Positions 21,271-28,949 of a stretch of DNA of 34,524 nucleotides are shown piece by piece. How positions within the stretch are numbered: the stretch's first letter is position 1; each line of letters begins with the position of its first letter. This stretch comes from Burkholderiales bacterium. Lineage in GTDB: Bacteria > Pseudomonadota > Gammaproteobacteria > Burkholderiales > Burkholderiaceae_B. The stretch spans positions 1 through 34,524 of the forward strand of contig JAIXTE010000068.1 of assembly GCA_027484315.1 (NCBI GenBank), written 5' to 3'. Position numbers and translations under genes: made by a program. The notes beneath the pieces were generated by a model. That model did no database searches and was not told the origin of the DNA. It saw only the letters and a list, made by a program, of their open reading frames with translations.

Positions 21271-21717
21271 TCAGTTTGAAACAACACGAACAGAAGAAGG
21301 CATCCGAATGATCCTCACCCTCTGGCCCACATAAAAATCATCAACCTTAGGCTGAACAACTGCGATATGGGAACCTGAGTCAGACATCACCGAAACCTCA
21401 GTACCTTGACTCCGCTGGTATATCGACTCGGCCCCTCGCCCCAACATTGCACCGGCAGCACCGCTCAGCAACCCCACCGCATACCTCGCGTCACCACCGC
21501 CCAAACGGGACCCCGCAAGAGCGCCAAGAACCCCACCAACCGACGCACCAACCCCCGAAGTTTCACCTTGAATTGAAACTTCTCTTGAATTCGTAACAAC
21601 CCCGTACTCTACTTCACCAGCCCTTCGTGTCTCAGCGTTCCCATAGTCATAGGCGTACACAAAAGCCGATTGAAAAGCCAGGGCCAATCCAAAAACAAAA
21701 GCATATCGAACTCGCAT
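21271..21717 (-). CDS. Glycine-zipper (SlyB/17-kDa-type) envelope protein
   Basis: 148 residues. An N-terminal signal peptide (VRYAFVFGLALAFQSAFVYA) lacks the lipobox Cys of true SlyB lipoproteins. At about 55-95 are two Gly-zipper helices (GVGASVGGVLGALAGSRLGG, YAVGLLSGAAGAMLG), followed by a beta-rich end (HIAVVQPKVDDFYVGQRVRI) typical of the family. Family members insert in or associate with the outer membrane and are linked to envelope stress. ATG 21717 follows GGAGG. It is divergent from the H-NS-like gene. Confidence 0.85.
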   Translation of the reverse strand: MRVRYAFVFGLALAFQSAFVYAYDYGNAETRRAGEVEYGVVTNSREVSIQGETSGVGASVGGVLGALAGSRLGGGDARYAVGLLSGAAGAMLGRGAESIYQRSQGTEVSVMSDSGSHIAVVQPKVDDFYVGQRVRIIRMPSSVRVVSN

Positions 21718-21842
21718 TCTTACCTCCAGTTTTAAAAATCATATCATAATTTACAGATAAAGTCTATCTCGTTTTAGTTTATTATTTACCACAACAAGAA
21801 ATTAATCATTTATTATTTAGTTTTATGCACTGGAAATGTTTA

Positions 21843-22172
21843 ATGAAAAAAGTAAAAATTGACTTGATGTCCACTAGAGAACTTGAAAACCTTGTTGCTG
21901 AGATTGAAACGGAGCTGAATACCCGTAAACTCAAGTTGGAGGCAATTGAGGAGCTAAAGATATTCGCGGAAAGCAAAGGAATAGATCTTGTTGATCTCAT
22001 GATGGAAATCGGAAATCACCGGGGCTCAATTCTGAAAACCCCAAGCAAAGTCGCAGTTAAATACCGAGATCCGTCGGATCCGTCGAAAACTTGGACAGGA
22101 CGCGGGAGAACACCCCTCTGGATTTCAAATGAGGTGAGCAAGGGTAAAAATATTGAGGACTTCGCTGTCTGA
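21843..22172 (+). CDS. H-NS-family nucleoid-associated protein
   Basis: 109 residues from ATG 21843 (preceded by GGAAA); an ATG at 21825 adds six residues. The N-terminal ~60 residues form an oligomerising coiled coil (LENLVAEIETELNTRKLKLE). The C-terminal domain has KYRDPSDPSKTWTGRGRTPL, with the GRGR loop that inserts into the AT-rich minor groove in H-NS proteins. Plasmid-borne H-NS members silence AT-rich acquired genes and reduce host fitness cost. Here it likely coats this AT-richer replicon. A hairpin follows at 22173-22195. Confidence 0.93.
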   Translation: MKKVKIDLMSTRELENLVAEIETELNTRKLKLEAIEELKIFAESKGIDLVDLMMEIGNHRGSILKTPSKVAVKYRDPSDPSKTWTGRGRTPLWISNEVSKGKNIEDFAV

Positions 22173-22195
22173 AAAAAAGGGGTCTATGACCCCTT
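22173..22195. terminator. Hairpin terminator after the H-NS gene
   Basis: GGGGTC-TAT-GACCCC with seven A on the left. It fits best as a terminator for leftward transcripts, where it reads stem then seven T; rightwards it has only TTC after the stem and would be weak. Confidence 0.6.
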
Positions 22196-22275
22196 CTGCC
22201 AAAAGGAAAGGCGAAAAGTAGCTAGATAAAATATGCCCCAATATCATAATAAAAATACATAGGGTTACGATACAA

Positions 22276-22701
22276 ATGAGATTTCTTAGCTACTTGCGCG
22301 AGTTCCTTCTCCCCACAATCGACACCTCAATCGGTGACGAAAGATGGCCAAAAATTTTCCCTGTTGTAATCGAAGCGCCACGTTCGGGTGCTCCCGATCT
22401 AAATTGCAATGTCGGACTAGTAACTCTTTCCAGGGAAAGCTTCCTTGAAATCTGCAAACAACGACTTGAGTTTTCCAGAAACCAAAATTCGGAACCAGTG
22501 AGCAGCACGAGAAAAGAAAGGCTTCTGATGAACGACGGCACAGTCCACCTGGTAACCCCAGAAATCACATCCGAGGTCGGTTTCACGATCGAGATTAAGG
22601 GAAGCCGTTACGCAGGGAACATTCTTATGGAGAGGCCTGTGCCTCAGGCGCCCTTGGCCAAACCGGATGCAACGCCAAGGACTAGCGAGCTAAGCGCCTA
22701 A
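22276..22701 (+). CDS. Hypothetical protein, 141 aa
   Basis: Starts MRFLSYLREFLLPTIDTS; the N-terminal ~14 residues are amphipathic rather than a clear signal peptide. A beta-rich middle follows (DLNCNVGLVTLSRESF, TVHLVTPEITSEVGFTIEIK), then a Pro/Ala-rich tail (ERPVPQAPLAKPDATPRTSE) that is probably disordered. No known family. The ribosome site (AGGG) is 11 nt from the ATG and weak. Converges on the membrane-protein gene at 22728. Confidence 0.55.
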   Translation: MRFLSYLREFLLPTIDTSIGDERWPKIFPVVIEAPRSGAPDLNCNVGLVTLSRESFLEICKQRLEFSRNQNSEPVSSTRKERLLMNDGTVHLVTPEITSEVGFTIEIKGSRYAGNILMERPVPQAPLAKPDATPRTSELSA

Positions 22702-22726
22702 AAAAGCAGGGAAGCCTGAGCCCTGC
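22700..22726 (-). terminator. Intrinsic terminator, leftward
   Basis: On the minus strand GCAGGG, a 9-nt loop, CCCTGC and six T. It lies immediately after the stop of the membrane-protein gene at 22728. Confidence 0.85.
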
Positions 22727-22727
22727 C

Positions 22728-23192
22728 CTATTCGGCAGCACTCTCTTTCTTCATGTACATATCGGCTAAAGTATAGGCATCATAGGGTGTCTCGTGTTTG
22801 CATCCTGACATTGTCATCCTCGACGCTTCTTCAGCGGTCATCCATTGAAGATCCCTGGATAGGAGTTGACCAAAGGGGTTGAGTACTACCCACTTGTTTA
22901 GACCCAAACTGGATTTATCAATTGTCAGCTTCAACCCACCTGGCAGGTCATATTCACAGACGACTGCCAGAGGCATTAACTTCTCATCTCGAATGTCATT
23001 TACAACAACAGAATTTGACCTTATTACCTTGAGCATTAGATAGGGGCCAAACAACATCTCTCGGTAACGGAACCTCTCGCCTGATATAACTTGGAGACAC
23101 ACAGACCCCATTGCTCCCACTACACCGAGAAATAGCCATGCAGCTACCAAGGTCATAAGGTTTAACTCGATTGACTGAAAAAAGCCGTCCAT
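22728..23192 (-). CDS. Single-pass membrane protein, 154 aa, hypothetical
   Basis: Residues 12-38 (LMTLVAAWLFLGVVGAMGSV) form one membrane helix. The rest is a soluble domain with beta strands (LMPLAVVCEYDLPGGLKLTI, NKWVVLNPFGQLL) and a Met/Tyr-rich acidic tail. No family recognised. Monocistronic with its own terminator; transcribed divergently from the HNH-like gene. Confidence 0.6.
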   Translation of the reverse strand: MDGFFQSIELNLMTLVAAWLFLGVVGAMGSVCLQVISGERFRYREMLFGPYLMLKVIRSNSVVVNDIRDEKLMPLAVVCEYDLPGGLKLTIDKSSLGLNKWVVLNPFGQLLSRDLQWMTAEEASRMTMSGCKHETPYDAYTLADMYMKKESAAE

Positions 23193-23360
23193 TCAAATGA
23201 TCTCCTATTCTTCTAGGTTTATTTTAATACCAGCCATAGCGCCCGCTGGATTTATTTACCAATGCGAGCTACTTCTGATTTGCCGTCGACGAAATCCTGT
23301 ACGAATTGATGAAGGCACTCTATATTTTAATGAACTGAAAACAATGCAAGAGGGTTCAGG

Positions 23361-24518
23361 ATGGACGAAGCGGAGAAGCCAAATAAGATAAATTTCTTGG
23401 AAGAGCGGGACGCCTCCCTTCTGAGGATGACGTTGAACGCCTACAAGAATCTCCACACTGCTTACGTGCGAATGAAGCAAACCCAACCTAACCTGAGCAA
23501 CGAGGTTGAGTACTTTTCAAGAACTGTAAGCCCCATCGAAAAACAACGACGACGAGCAGAGAGGATTTCTTTTGCATCAAATCTGGGGTATCAATTTGGC
23601 GCATCTCGACGGGATCCAGAAGGCAGGTTTGACCACCTGGATGACGAACTGAAACGTGAGATTTTCTCAGGACTTGAAAAGGGTGAATCAGATCCAAGGG
23701 AATTTCTTAACCCGTACTCCAGTAAGCTACTATTCCTCCGTGCGAACGCCTTCGCGAAGGGCCGCTTCTGCGACCTAGACATGAGCCCAGACGACCTCAA
23801 AAGAATCACCCCTGACTACTGTCCTATATTGGGGACTCGTTTATCCATACATACTGGAAACGAAATCCACCAAGACGAACGACATCAATGGTCAGTTGAG
23901 CGGATGTGTAACAGCCTTGGGTACGCAAAGGACAATATTGCAGTTATCTCTACCGCGGCCAACGCGGCGCGGAGTAACCTGAACGCCGAACAGATCCTGG
24001 AACGTGCGGCCGGCGTGGTCATCGATAATCAGCTCACCCAGATTCAGTGGTGCCGGCTACTTAACCACCACTATTCGAGCTTGAGGCTTGAAAACCCCTA
24101 CCTTCGACAACTTGACCCTCCTGTTACCTGGACAGCTCCTCGATACAGCAAGGTTGATATGAGGTTTATTGCACATTCGATATCCAATCCACACGCAGGA
24201 TCACGGTATCGGATAGATGCCACCGCCGACATGCTATCGGAGTATTTCAAGCTGGCCGGGAAATCCAGCGATGATTCAGTTCGCGCAGCAAAGGCTTTCA
24301 AGAAGGAATGCTCCGTGCTCTCACGGGTGACAGAGGTAGAAACAGAGGTGAACCTGATTTACATCACAGCCCAGACTTCGAATAAACAAATGATCAACCA
24401 ACTAGCGAAGGACGTATATGGGAGTGATTACCTTGAAAAAAGGGACCTGGGAGAGGCCGACAGGAGACTAATTTCCAAAGCTTCATCCGCTGGGTGTAGC
24501 ACCCGGTGGGGCATCTGA
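23361..24518 (+). CDS. HNH-endonuclease-like protein, putative
   Basis: 385 residues. At about 155-220 it has TPDYCPILGTRLSI, then WSVERMCNSLGYAKDNIAVI and AANAARSNLNAEQILERA. This matches the layout of phage and plasmid HNH-fold proteins in which CPxxG is followed by an S(L/V)(D/E)R-GY-x-NI-x-VIS-x-AN-x-x-(K/R)S motif. The usual Asp-Arg (DRI) is ER here and no clear catalytic His precedes it, so activity is doubtful. The C-terminal ~150 residues are mostly helical. ATG 23361 follows GAGGG. It could cut DNA or only bind it; nothing nearby settles this. Confidence 0.6.
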   Translation: MDEAEKPNKINFLEERDASLLRMTLNAYKNLHTAYVRMKQTQPNLSNEVEYFSRTVSPIEKQRRRAERISFASNLGYQFGASRRDPEGRFDHLDDELKREIFSGLEKGESDPREFLNPYSSKLLFLRANAFAKGRFCDLDMSPDDLKRITPDYCPILGTRLSIHTGNEIHQDERHQWSVERMCNSLGYAKDNIAVISTAANAARSNLNAEQILERAAGVVIDNQLTQIQWCRLLNHHYSSLRLENPYLRQLDPPVTWTAPRYSKVDMRFIAHSISNPHAGSRYRIDATADMLSEYFKLAGKSSDDSVRAAKAFKKECSVLSRVTEVETEVNLIYITAQTSNKQMINQLAKDVYGSDYLEKRDLGEADRRLISKASSAGCSTRWGI

Positions 24519-24528
24519 TACAACACAA

Positions 24529-24557
24529 TTGATTTACTTGGACAAAGATGATATGAT
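24529..24557 (+). promoter_or_regulatory. Sigma70-type promoter, rightward
   Basis: TTGATT (24529-24534), a 17-base spacer and TATGAT (24552-24557), 22 nt upstream of the ATG at 24580. Confidence 0.75.
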
Positions 24558-24579
24558 TGCCAAAAACAGGGGGAAATAG

Positions 24580-24843
24580 ATGAAAAAACACCTATCCGGC
24601 AGTCAAATCATCAAAGAATTCATGGAATCAATGTCAAAGCTGCCATTGACAGAAGCCCAGCGGGCTGCTCTTCAGGAGCTTTCTCATAACGCGGCCAGGT
24701 ATGCAGTCGTTCGGTCGGGCGCACTTGAGGACAGAATTGTCCGCGTTTCGGAGGATGGCTCGGCTTATATGCTCACTGGGGTAGATCTCGATCAACAAAT
24801 TGACGCGTCAGGCCTTGTTTGCGGCACGGACGCGCCTGGTTAA
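24580..24843 (+). CDS. Hypothetical protein, 87 aa
   Basis: Good ribosome site (AGGGGGAAA) and its own promoter (24529-24557). The N-terminal ~45 residues are helical (GSQIIKEFMESMSKLPLTEA); the C-terminal part is beta-like (DRIVRVSEDGSAYMLTGVDL). Cytosolic; no known family. Its 3' end overlaps the convergent gene at 24840 by 4 nt. Confidence 0.65.
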   Translation: MKKHLSGSQIIKEFMESMSKLPLTEAQRAALQELSHNAARYAVVRSGALEDRIVRVSEDGSAYMLTGVDLDQQIDASGLVCGTDAPG

Positions 24844-25730
24844 TCCAGGTTACCCCTTATATGCGAAACCGCCCTAAACGTTCTTTCGTATAGCTTCCTT
24901 GCGCGCTGTTCATAGTCGGCCCACGCAATAGCTGTTTTTTTCCCTACATCGAGCGGTTGGCCTGACAGCACAAGACACGCCGCTACCTTCCCTCGGTTGA
25001 CCACCTCTCTTTTTGCTGATGAATCCCGCGAACAGCATTTACCAACGAGATAAAAAAGGAAATCATCGTCGCGATTAACGGCATACCTAGTGAGAGGCAT
25101 TTTATTTCCACAGTATTGCTGATATTGGTTCAGCAGCTCCTCTGGAGTTAATGACTGCAACTCTGGATAACATTCTTGCGCGTTCTGGTACTCCTCTTCC
25201 ATGTCCTCTTCGTACCCGGTCATGTTTAACTGCCCAAACTCAAAAACGAGCTCCAATTGCCAGGGGATTCCATAGTTCAAGAAAAAGGCATCAACAATTG
25301 ACATCTCACAGAAAAGATCGTGCTCAACGAGGGCTCTGATTTGTTTTTGCTCGTCAAGCTCAATGTAATCACTGTCTGCGAAAAATCCGTCTGCCCACCC
25401 AGGGTTGTCATTCCTCTTTATCGAGAGGAGAGAGCCAGACATTCTTGACAGATTTTTCAAATCTAGCATGGGTGACAGCAGCACACGATCCCCAAGCTGA
25501 GACGTACGTATGGGCGCAAAGGTCTTATAGGCCTGGCCACCCACCACAAAGCTTGGATCCATCGTCGGAACGATAGCCTGCCCAGTCAAGAGCTGTTCAA
25601 CATCACGATTAAGCTCTTCCTTGCCGCGATCACTGTCTTCATAAGACTTTGCGATAAAAGCGCCCAGGTGCAGGTGCCCAATATAGAGGGACCCATCCCC
25701 CCTCCAGACGGTCAAATCAGTCCTTAACAT
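24840..25730 (-). CDS. Hypothetical protein, 296 aa
   Basis: Soluble and acidic, with Asp/Glu-rich segments (TGYEEDMEEEYQNAQECYPE). It begins with a strand-rich region (TDLTVWRGDGSLYIGHLHLG) and has four Cys in the C-terminal third. No signal peptide or known motif. ATG 25730 lies inside the end of the upstream membrane-protein gene (7-nt overlap), so the two are translationally coupled. Function unknown. Confidence 0.65.
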   Translation of the reverse strand: MLRTDLTVWRGDGSLYIGHLHLGAFIAKSYEDSDRGKEELNRDVEQLLTGQAIVPTMDPSFVVGGQAYKTFAPIRTSQLGDRVLLSPMLDLKNLSRMSGSLLSIKRNDNPGWADGFFADSDYIELDEQKQIRALVEHDLFCEMSIVDAFFLNYGIPWQLELVFEFGQLNMTGYEEDMEEEYQNAQECYPELQSLTPEELLNQYQQYCGNKMPLTRYAVNRDDDFLFYLVGKCCSRDSSAKREVVNRGKVAACLVLSGQPLDVGKKTAIAWADYEQRARKLYERTFRAVSHIRGNLD

Positions 25731-25981
25731 TTGAATAACACCCTCCTAACCGGATGAAACCGCTTCCTGATATCACCGCGCACGCGCCCTTGTTCCGACT
25801 GGTTCGGTGAAACCATGCTTATAAATGAAGAACCTATATTCCACAGCAAGAGAACATGAAACAGAATGAACACAACCCCCCTGAATGACGGAAGTTCATC
25901 CCAGGAATAATGGACACCGTAGGCCAAGCCACAGGAGACCAGAAAAAACGATAGAAGCTCGAATAATAATCTTTTTCTCAT
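25724..25981 (-). CDS. Small membrane protein, 85 aa
   Basis: Two hydrophobic segments (about 4-24, RLLFELLSFFLVSCGLAYGV, and 34-58, GVVFILFHVLLLWNIGSSFI) with a basic C-terminal tail (RVRGDIRKRFHPVRRVLFK) predicted to face the cytoplasm. No family recognised. The ribosome site is weak. Overlaps the next gene by 7 nt and is divergent from the gene at 26062. Confidence 0.6.
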   Translation of the reverse strand: MRKRLLFELLSFFLVSCGLAYGVHYSWDELPSFRGVVFILFHVLLLWNIGSSFISMVSPNQSEQGRVRGDIRKRFHPVRRVLFKC

Positions 25982-26003
25982 CTAAAAGTAACGACAGATT
26001 TCA

Positions 26004-26035
26004 TTGCATTATTGGGTAAAATAGTGTACTATTTT
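26004..26035 (+). promoter_or_regulatory. Promoter with operator-like palindrome
   Basis: TTGCAT (26004-26009), a 17-base spacer and TACTAT (26027-26032). The perfect palindrome AAAATAGT-GT-ACTATTTT (26018-26035) covers the -10 box. The AATAGT/ACTATT half-sites match those over the C5 methyltransferase promoter (3768-3784), with a 2-nt rather than 5-nt centre. Confidence 0.65.
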
Positions 26036-26061
26036 TTATACACGATAAAAAAGGAATCCTC

Positions 26062-26667
26062 ATGAAAAAAGAAATTTCCTCGATGAAAATTGGCGATTCA
26101 ATTTCTTTAGTTGGCAACGGACCAACCATCAAGATCTCAAAAAAATGGGGAAACTTTCAGAATTGCTCCGTAGAGGAAATCGTTGGGATCACCACCTTTG
26201 ATAACAGGTCGCTTTATCAAGGTTATCCAATTTTGGCGTCCACCGACCAGGAAAGTATGTTTTATGTAGAAAGTCTTGATGCGGCGCGCGCTGCCCTTGG
26301 TTCGGGGTACAGAGAGATGCCAGTTGAGGTCATTGCTTTGCCGATTGGAAGCGTTCTGGTCTTCCGCGGTCAGATGATCACTGGGATCCCCCCGGAGGCC
26401 ATGTCGAAATCCTCCGCAATCATTTTCATACATGGCGATCACATTGATCAAACGCCATTACTCCCATTCTTCAATGGTATTTTTAAAAGATTCAAAGAGT
26501 GGGCCTTCGCCGAAGGGTTTAATTTCGAAATCGCAATTCAAGGTCACGCTAAACCCGCCTATACCTCCAGAGACTTCCTCTCTGGCTCCGAGTCTGAGGC
26601 GATCTCTACTCAACTGTTGCCACGAGTGGAGCTATTGACCTCGGGTCACCAGTACAAGTTACAGTAA
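26062..26667 (+). CDS. Hypothetical protein, 201 aa
   Basis: Soluble alpha/beta-looking protein. KIGDSISLVGNGPTIKISKK opens a beta-rich N-terminal region; later segments include EVIALPIGSVLVFRGQMITG and AIIFIHGDHIDQTPLLPFF. No recognised motif. ATG follows AAAAAGGA. Its promoter carries an operator-like palindrome related to that of the C5 methyltransferase, suggesting shared control. Possibly cotranscribed with the gene at 26702. Confidence 0.6.
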   Translation: MKKEISSMKIGDSISLVGNGPTIKISKKWGNFQNCSVEEIVGITTFDNRSLYQGYPILASTDQESMFYVESLDAARAALGSGYREMPVEVIALPIGSVLVFRGQMITGIPPEAMSKSSAIIFIHGDHIDQTPLLPFFNGIFKRFKEWAFAEGFNFEIAIQGHAKPAYTSRDFLSGSESEAISTQLLPRVELLTSGHQYKLQ

Positions 26668-26701
26668 CGCTTTTCGTTAATTAAGACATCCGGGGTAAAT
26701 C

Positions 26702-26935
26702 ATGGAAAAAGATGTTTCACAACAAGTGGATCTCAAGGACAGCACTCAGATCTGCCCCGGAACGGCATCCAGGTTGAGCGAGCTTGAAGCGCAGTTAGAA
26801 GCCCTTTCTACAGAGCTCTCAAAATGGAAGTCCGCATTCGGACAACCGCTTAAGTTTCCTGTCATGCTGCGTAAGATGCACTCGGGCGGCGACGTCCAAA
26901 AGTGGATCGATGAAAACTGGCCACTCATTCGCTAG
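26702..26935 (+). CDS. Small coiled-coil protein, 77 aa
   Basis: Residues 24-45 (RLSELEAQLEALSTELSKW) form a clear heptad pattern, so it probably oligomerises. A short basic region and an acidic Trp-containing end (DVQKWIDENWPLIR) follow. ATG 26702 is preceded by GGGG. It lies 34 nt after the gene at 26062 on the same strand. Unknown function; an accessory subunit is possible. Confidence 0.6.
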   Translation: MEKDVSQQVDLKDSTQICPGTASRLSELEAQLEALSTELSKWKSAFGQPLKFPVMLRKMHSGGDVQKWIDENWPLIR

Positions 26936-27054
26936 GGCAAAGTTGAACGTGATCAAGCCAACCTTGATTCTGCTGGTGAGACCCCCACATTCCTGTTCGT
27001 TTTCTAGTTGCCCGCCTAGACTCTAGTCATCCGATATCAGACCAAGAGTTCAAA

Positions 27055-28248
27055 ATGATCAACCTTTCATCAGAAGCTCACGAGATCCTTAAAAAAACCA
27101 CACTTGAAGACGGAATCGTCTTCCTGCCGCCCGTACAGCTAGAGAGGGATCTATACACAAACCTTGCGTCAGCGCTAAAAGGCATTGGGGGAAAATGGGA
27201 GCGATCGATAGGGGGGTTCCGTTTCGATCGAGACTTCGAAAGGAATTATGAGTCTCTCAAAGCAAATGGATTTTTCGATAAAAAGACCGCGCTGGATTTT
27301 TATGCCACTAGCAAAGAGATGGCCCGGGAAGTCGTCAGCGAGATGCGTCTATTCTCAAATGATTGGGGAATTCAAGCATATAAAATCAGAAATCAACCCG
27401 AGAGCACTTTCAGAGTACTGGAGCCATCTGCAGGGCACGGCGCGCTGATTGACGAATTCGTAAGGCAATTTCACGAGAAATTCCCTGAGGCCCCAGAGGG
27501 ACTACTTCAGGTGGAATGTGTTGAGATTGACCCAGTCAATGCCGGGATACTAAGGAGCAAGGGTTACGTCGTTCACGAAATGGACTTCCTTGAATTCCAA
27601 AATCACGAATTATTTGATGCAATCATCATGAACCCACCTTTTAGCTTAAGAGGTAAGCCTGATTGCTACATAGATCACGTGAATCACGCCCTGGAGATGC
27701 TGGCGAAAGATGGTGAGCTCAAATCAATTGTGCCTGCCAGCTTTGCCGAACCTAATTCACCCAAGAAGGAGAGCCTTATTTCTAGGGCACTTCAATCCTA
27801 TGGAGAGATTGTTAGGGGCGGATTCTATGACGATCCCACCGCTTTCAGTAAATCGGGTGCCAATATAACTACGCTTGGGTTATCCCTTAACAATCAAGCC
27901 AGGCTGTCGAACAAACTGGAGGTAAACTGGGGTGAGGTATACCTTAACGTCACCAGTGGAGGGACATCCGACCTCTATCGCAAAATGGATTGGGCGGTGA
28001 GAAGCCTAATCGACGAAAAAGGTTCAATTGATCGAGAAACCTTTGAAAGGATGCTCAAGCCTATAGAGACATCAGCACTTAAAATGGGGGTCTTCATTCC
28101 CAAAGACAGGCTTACGGAGTTTCGGGCAGGAATGGCCGAACAGATGGACATAGTAGGCTTGTATGAGCAACTCGAAGTACCCAACAACAATGCGTCAGAA
28201 TCGCGAAAAATGGGCCGAGCAGGACAGCAAGTGACATTTAATTTCTAA
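27055..28248 (+). CDS. N6-adenine-type DNA methyltransferase
   Basis: 397 residues. SAM motif I is EPSAGHGAL (123-131), the acidic residue of motif II is in VECVEIDP, and the catalytic motif IV is NPPF (193-196), in the order expected for N6-adenine enzymes. Residues 1-110 are an N-terminal domain, possibly for target recognition (LKGIGGKWERSIGGFRFDRD). It would methylate adenine in DNA; the site is unknown. The last six residues, QVTFNF, resemble the clamp-binding hexapeptide. No restriction nuclease is adjacent. The ribosome site is weak. The gene at 28281 follows by 32 nt. Confidence 0.88.
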   Translation: MINLSSEAHEILKKTTLEDGIVFLPPVQLERDLYTNLASALKGIGGKWERSIGGFRFDRDFERNYESLKANGFFDKKTALDFYATSKEMAREVVSEMRLFSNDWGIQAYKIRNQPESTFRVLEPSAGHGALIDEFVRQFHEKFPEAPEGLLQVECVEIDPVNAGILRSKGYVVHEMDFLEFQNHELFDAIIMNPPFSLRGKPDCYIDHVNHALEMLAKDGELKSIVPASFAEPNSPKKESLISRALQSYGEIVRGGFYDDPTAFSKSGANITTLGLSLNNQARLSNKLEVNWGEVYLNVTSGGTSDLYRKMDWAVRSLIDEKGSIDRETFERMLKPIETSALKMGVFIPKDRLTEFRAGMAEQMDIVGLYEQLEVPNNNASESRKMGRAGQQVTFNF

Positions 28249-28280
28249 CGATGCTTTGTTCAAAAGATAAGGGATAACAC

Positions 28281-28910
28281 ATGAAAATAATTGGCGACCA
28301 GCAAAGTTTGGATTTTTCAAATGTTTGGGTAATGCCGGGAGCAGAAGCGGTGCCCACTCCTCGGCTTCACAAGCTCGCACTCCCTGCAGTTAGAGACGGC
28401 ATCTCGCGGATGGATGCCCGAACAGGCCTCGACTCGCTGTTAGAGCATGACCTGGCGATGAACGAAAAGGTTTGCATGTTTATTCAGATCGATTCATCGC
28501 TCAAAACGGTGTTCCAAGATCACGCTTTTACACGAGGGGCAAATCAGGATGCAAAGCCCATGCTCGATTACGTTAAAACGATCCTTAGTGACTTCGTGAA
28601 GACAAATCTGGAGGGACTTCCAGCATCTTCATCGGAAAACGAGATAAGAAAATCGCTACCGAACGCCATTGAGAAAACAAAATTTTTCATGCATTCGGTT
28701 CACGGTATTTCCCTTGGATTTTCTCCGCTGGAAAAACTGGAAACACAGGGAAAGCTGGTGAATCAATTGAAGCAAGAAAGGTCAATTCACCCTTCGTTGT
28801 TGGGATTACTCGAAAAGATAGAAAAGCAAACCCAGCAAGATATTGAGAACCTTTTAGGCCCAAAGCCTATTGATCCAACGATGCGAGGGACCCCATTCCC
28901 AAACCCCTGA
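28281..28910 (+). CDS. Hypothetical protein, 209 aa
   Basis: Residues 7-12 are QQSLDF, a fit to the QxxLxF clamp-binding pattern in a probably flexible N-terminus. The rest is largely helical and soluble (ISRMDARTGLDSLLEHDLAM, DYVKTILSDFVKTNLEGLP, EKIEKQTQQDIENLL). It is 32 nt downstream of the adenine methyltransferase and likely cotranscribed, so a shared clamp-linked role is possible. No known family. The ribosome site AAGGG is 9 nt from the ATG. Confidence 0.65.
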   Translation: MKIIGDQQSLDFSNVWVMPGAEAVPTPRLHKLALPAVRDGISRMDARTGLDSLLEHDLAMNEKVCMFIQIDSSLKTVFQDHAFTRGANQDAKPMLDYVKTILSDFVKTNLEGLPASSSENEIRKSLPNAIEKTKFFMHSVHGISLGFSPLEKLETQGKLVNQLKQERSIHPSLLGLLEKIEKQTQQDIENLLGPKPIDPTMRGTPFPNP

Positions 28911-28949
28911 GATATTGAAGATCTACCTGAGCCTTACCTTCTAGGAGAT

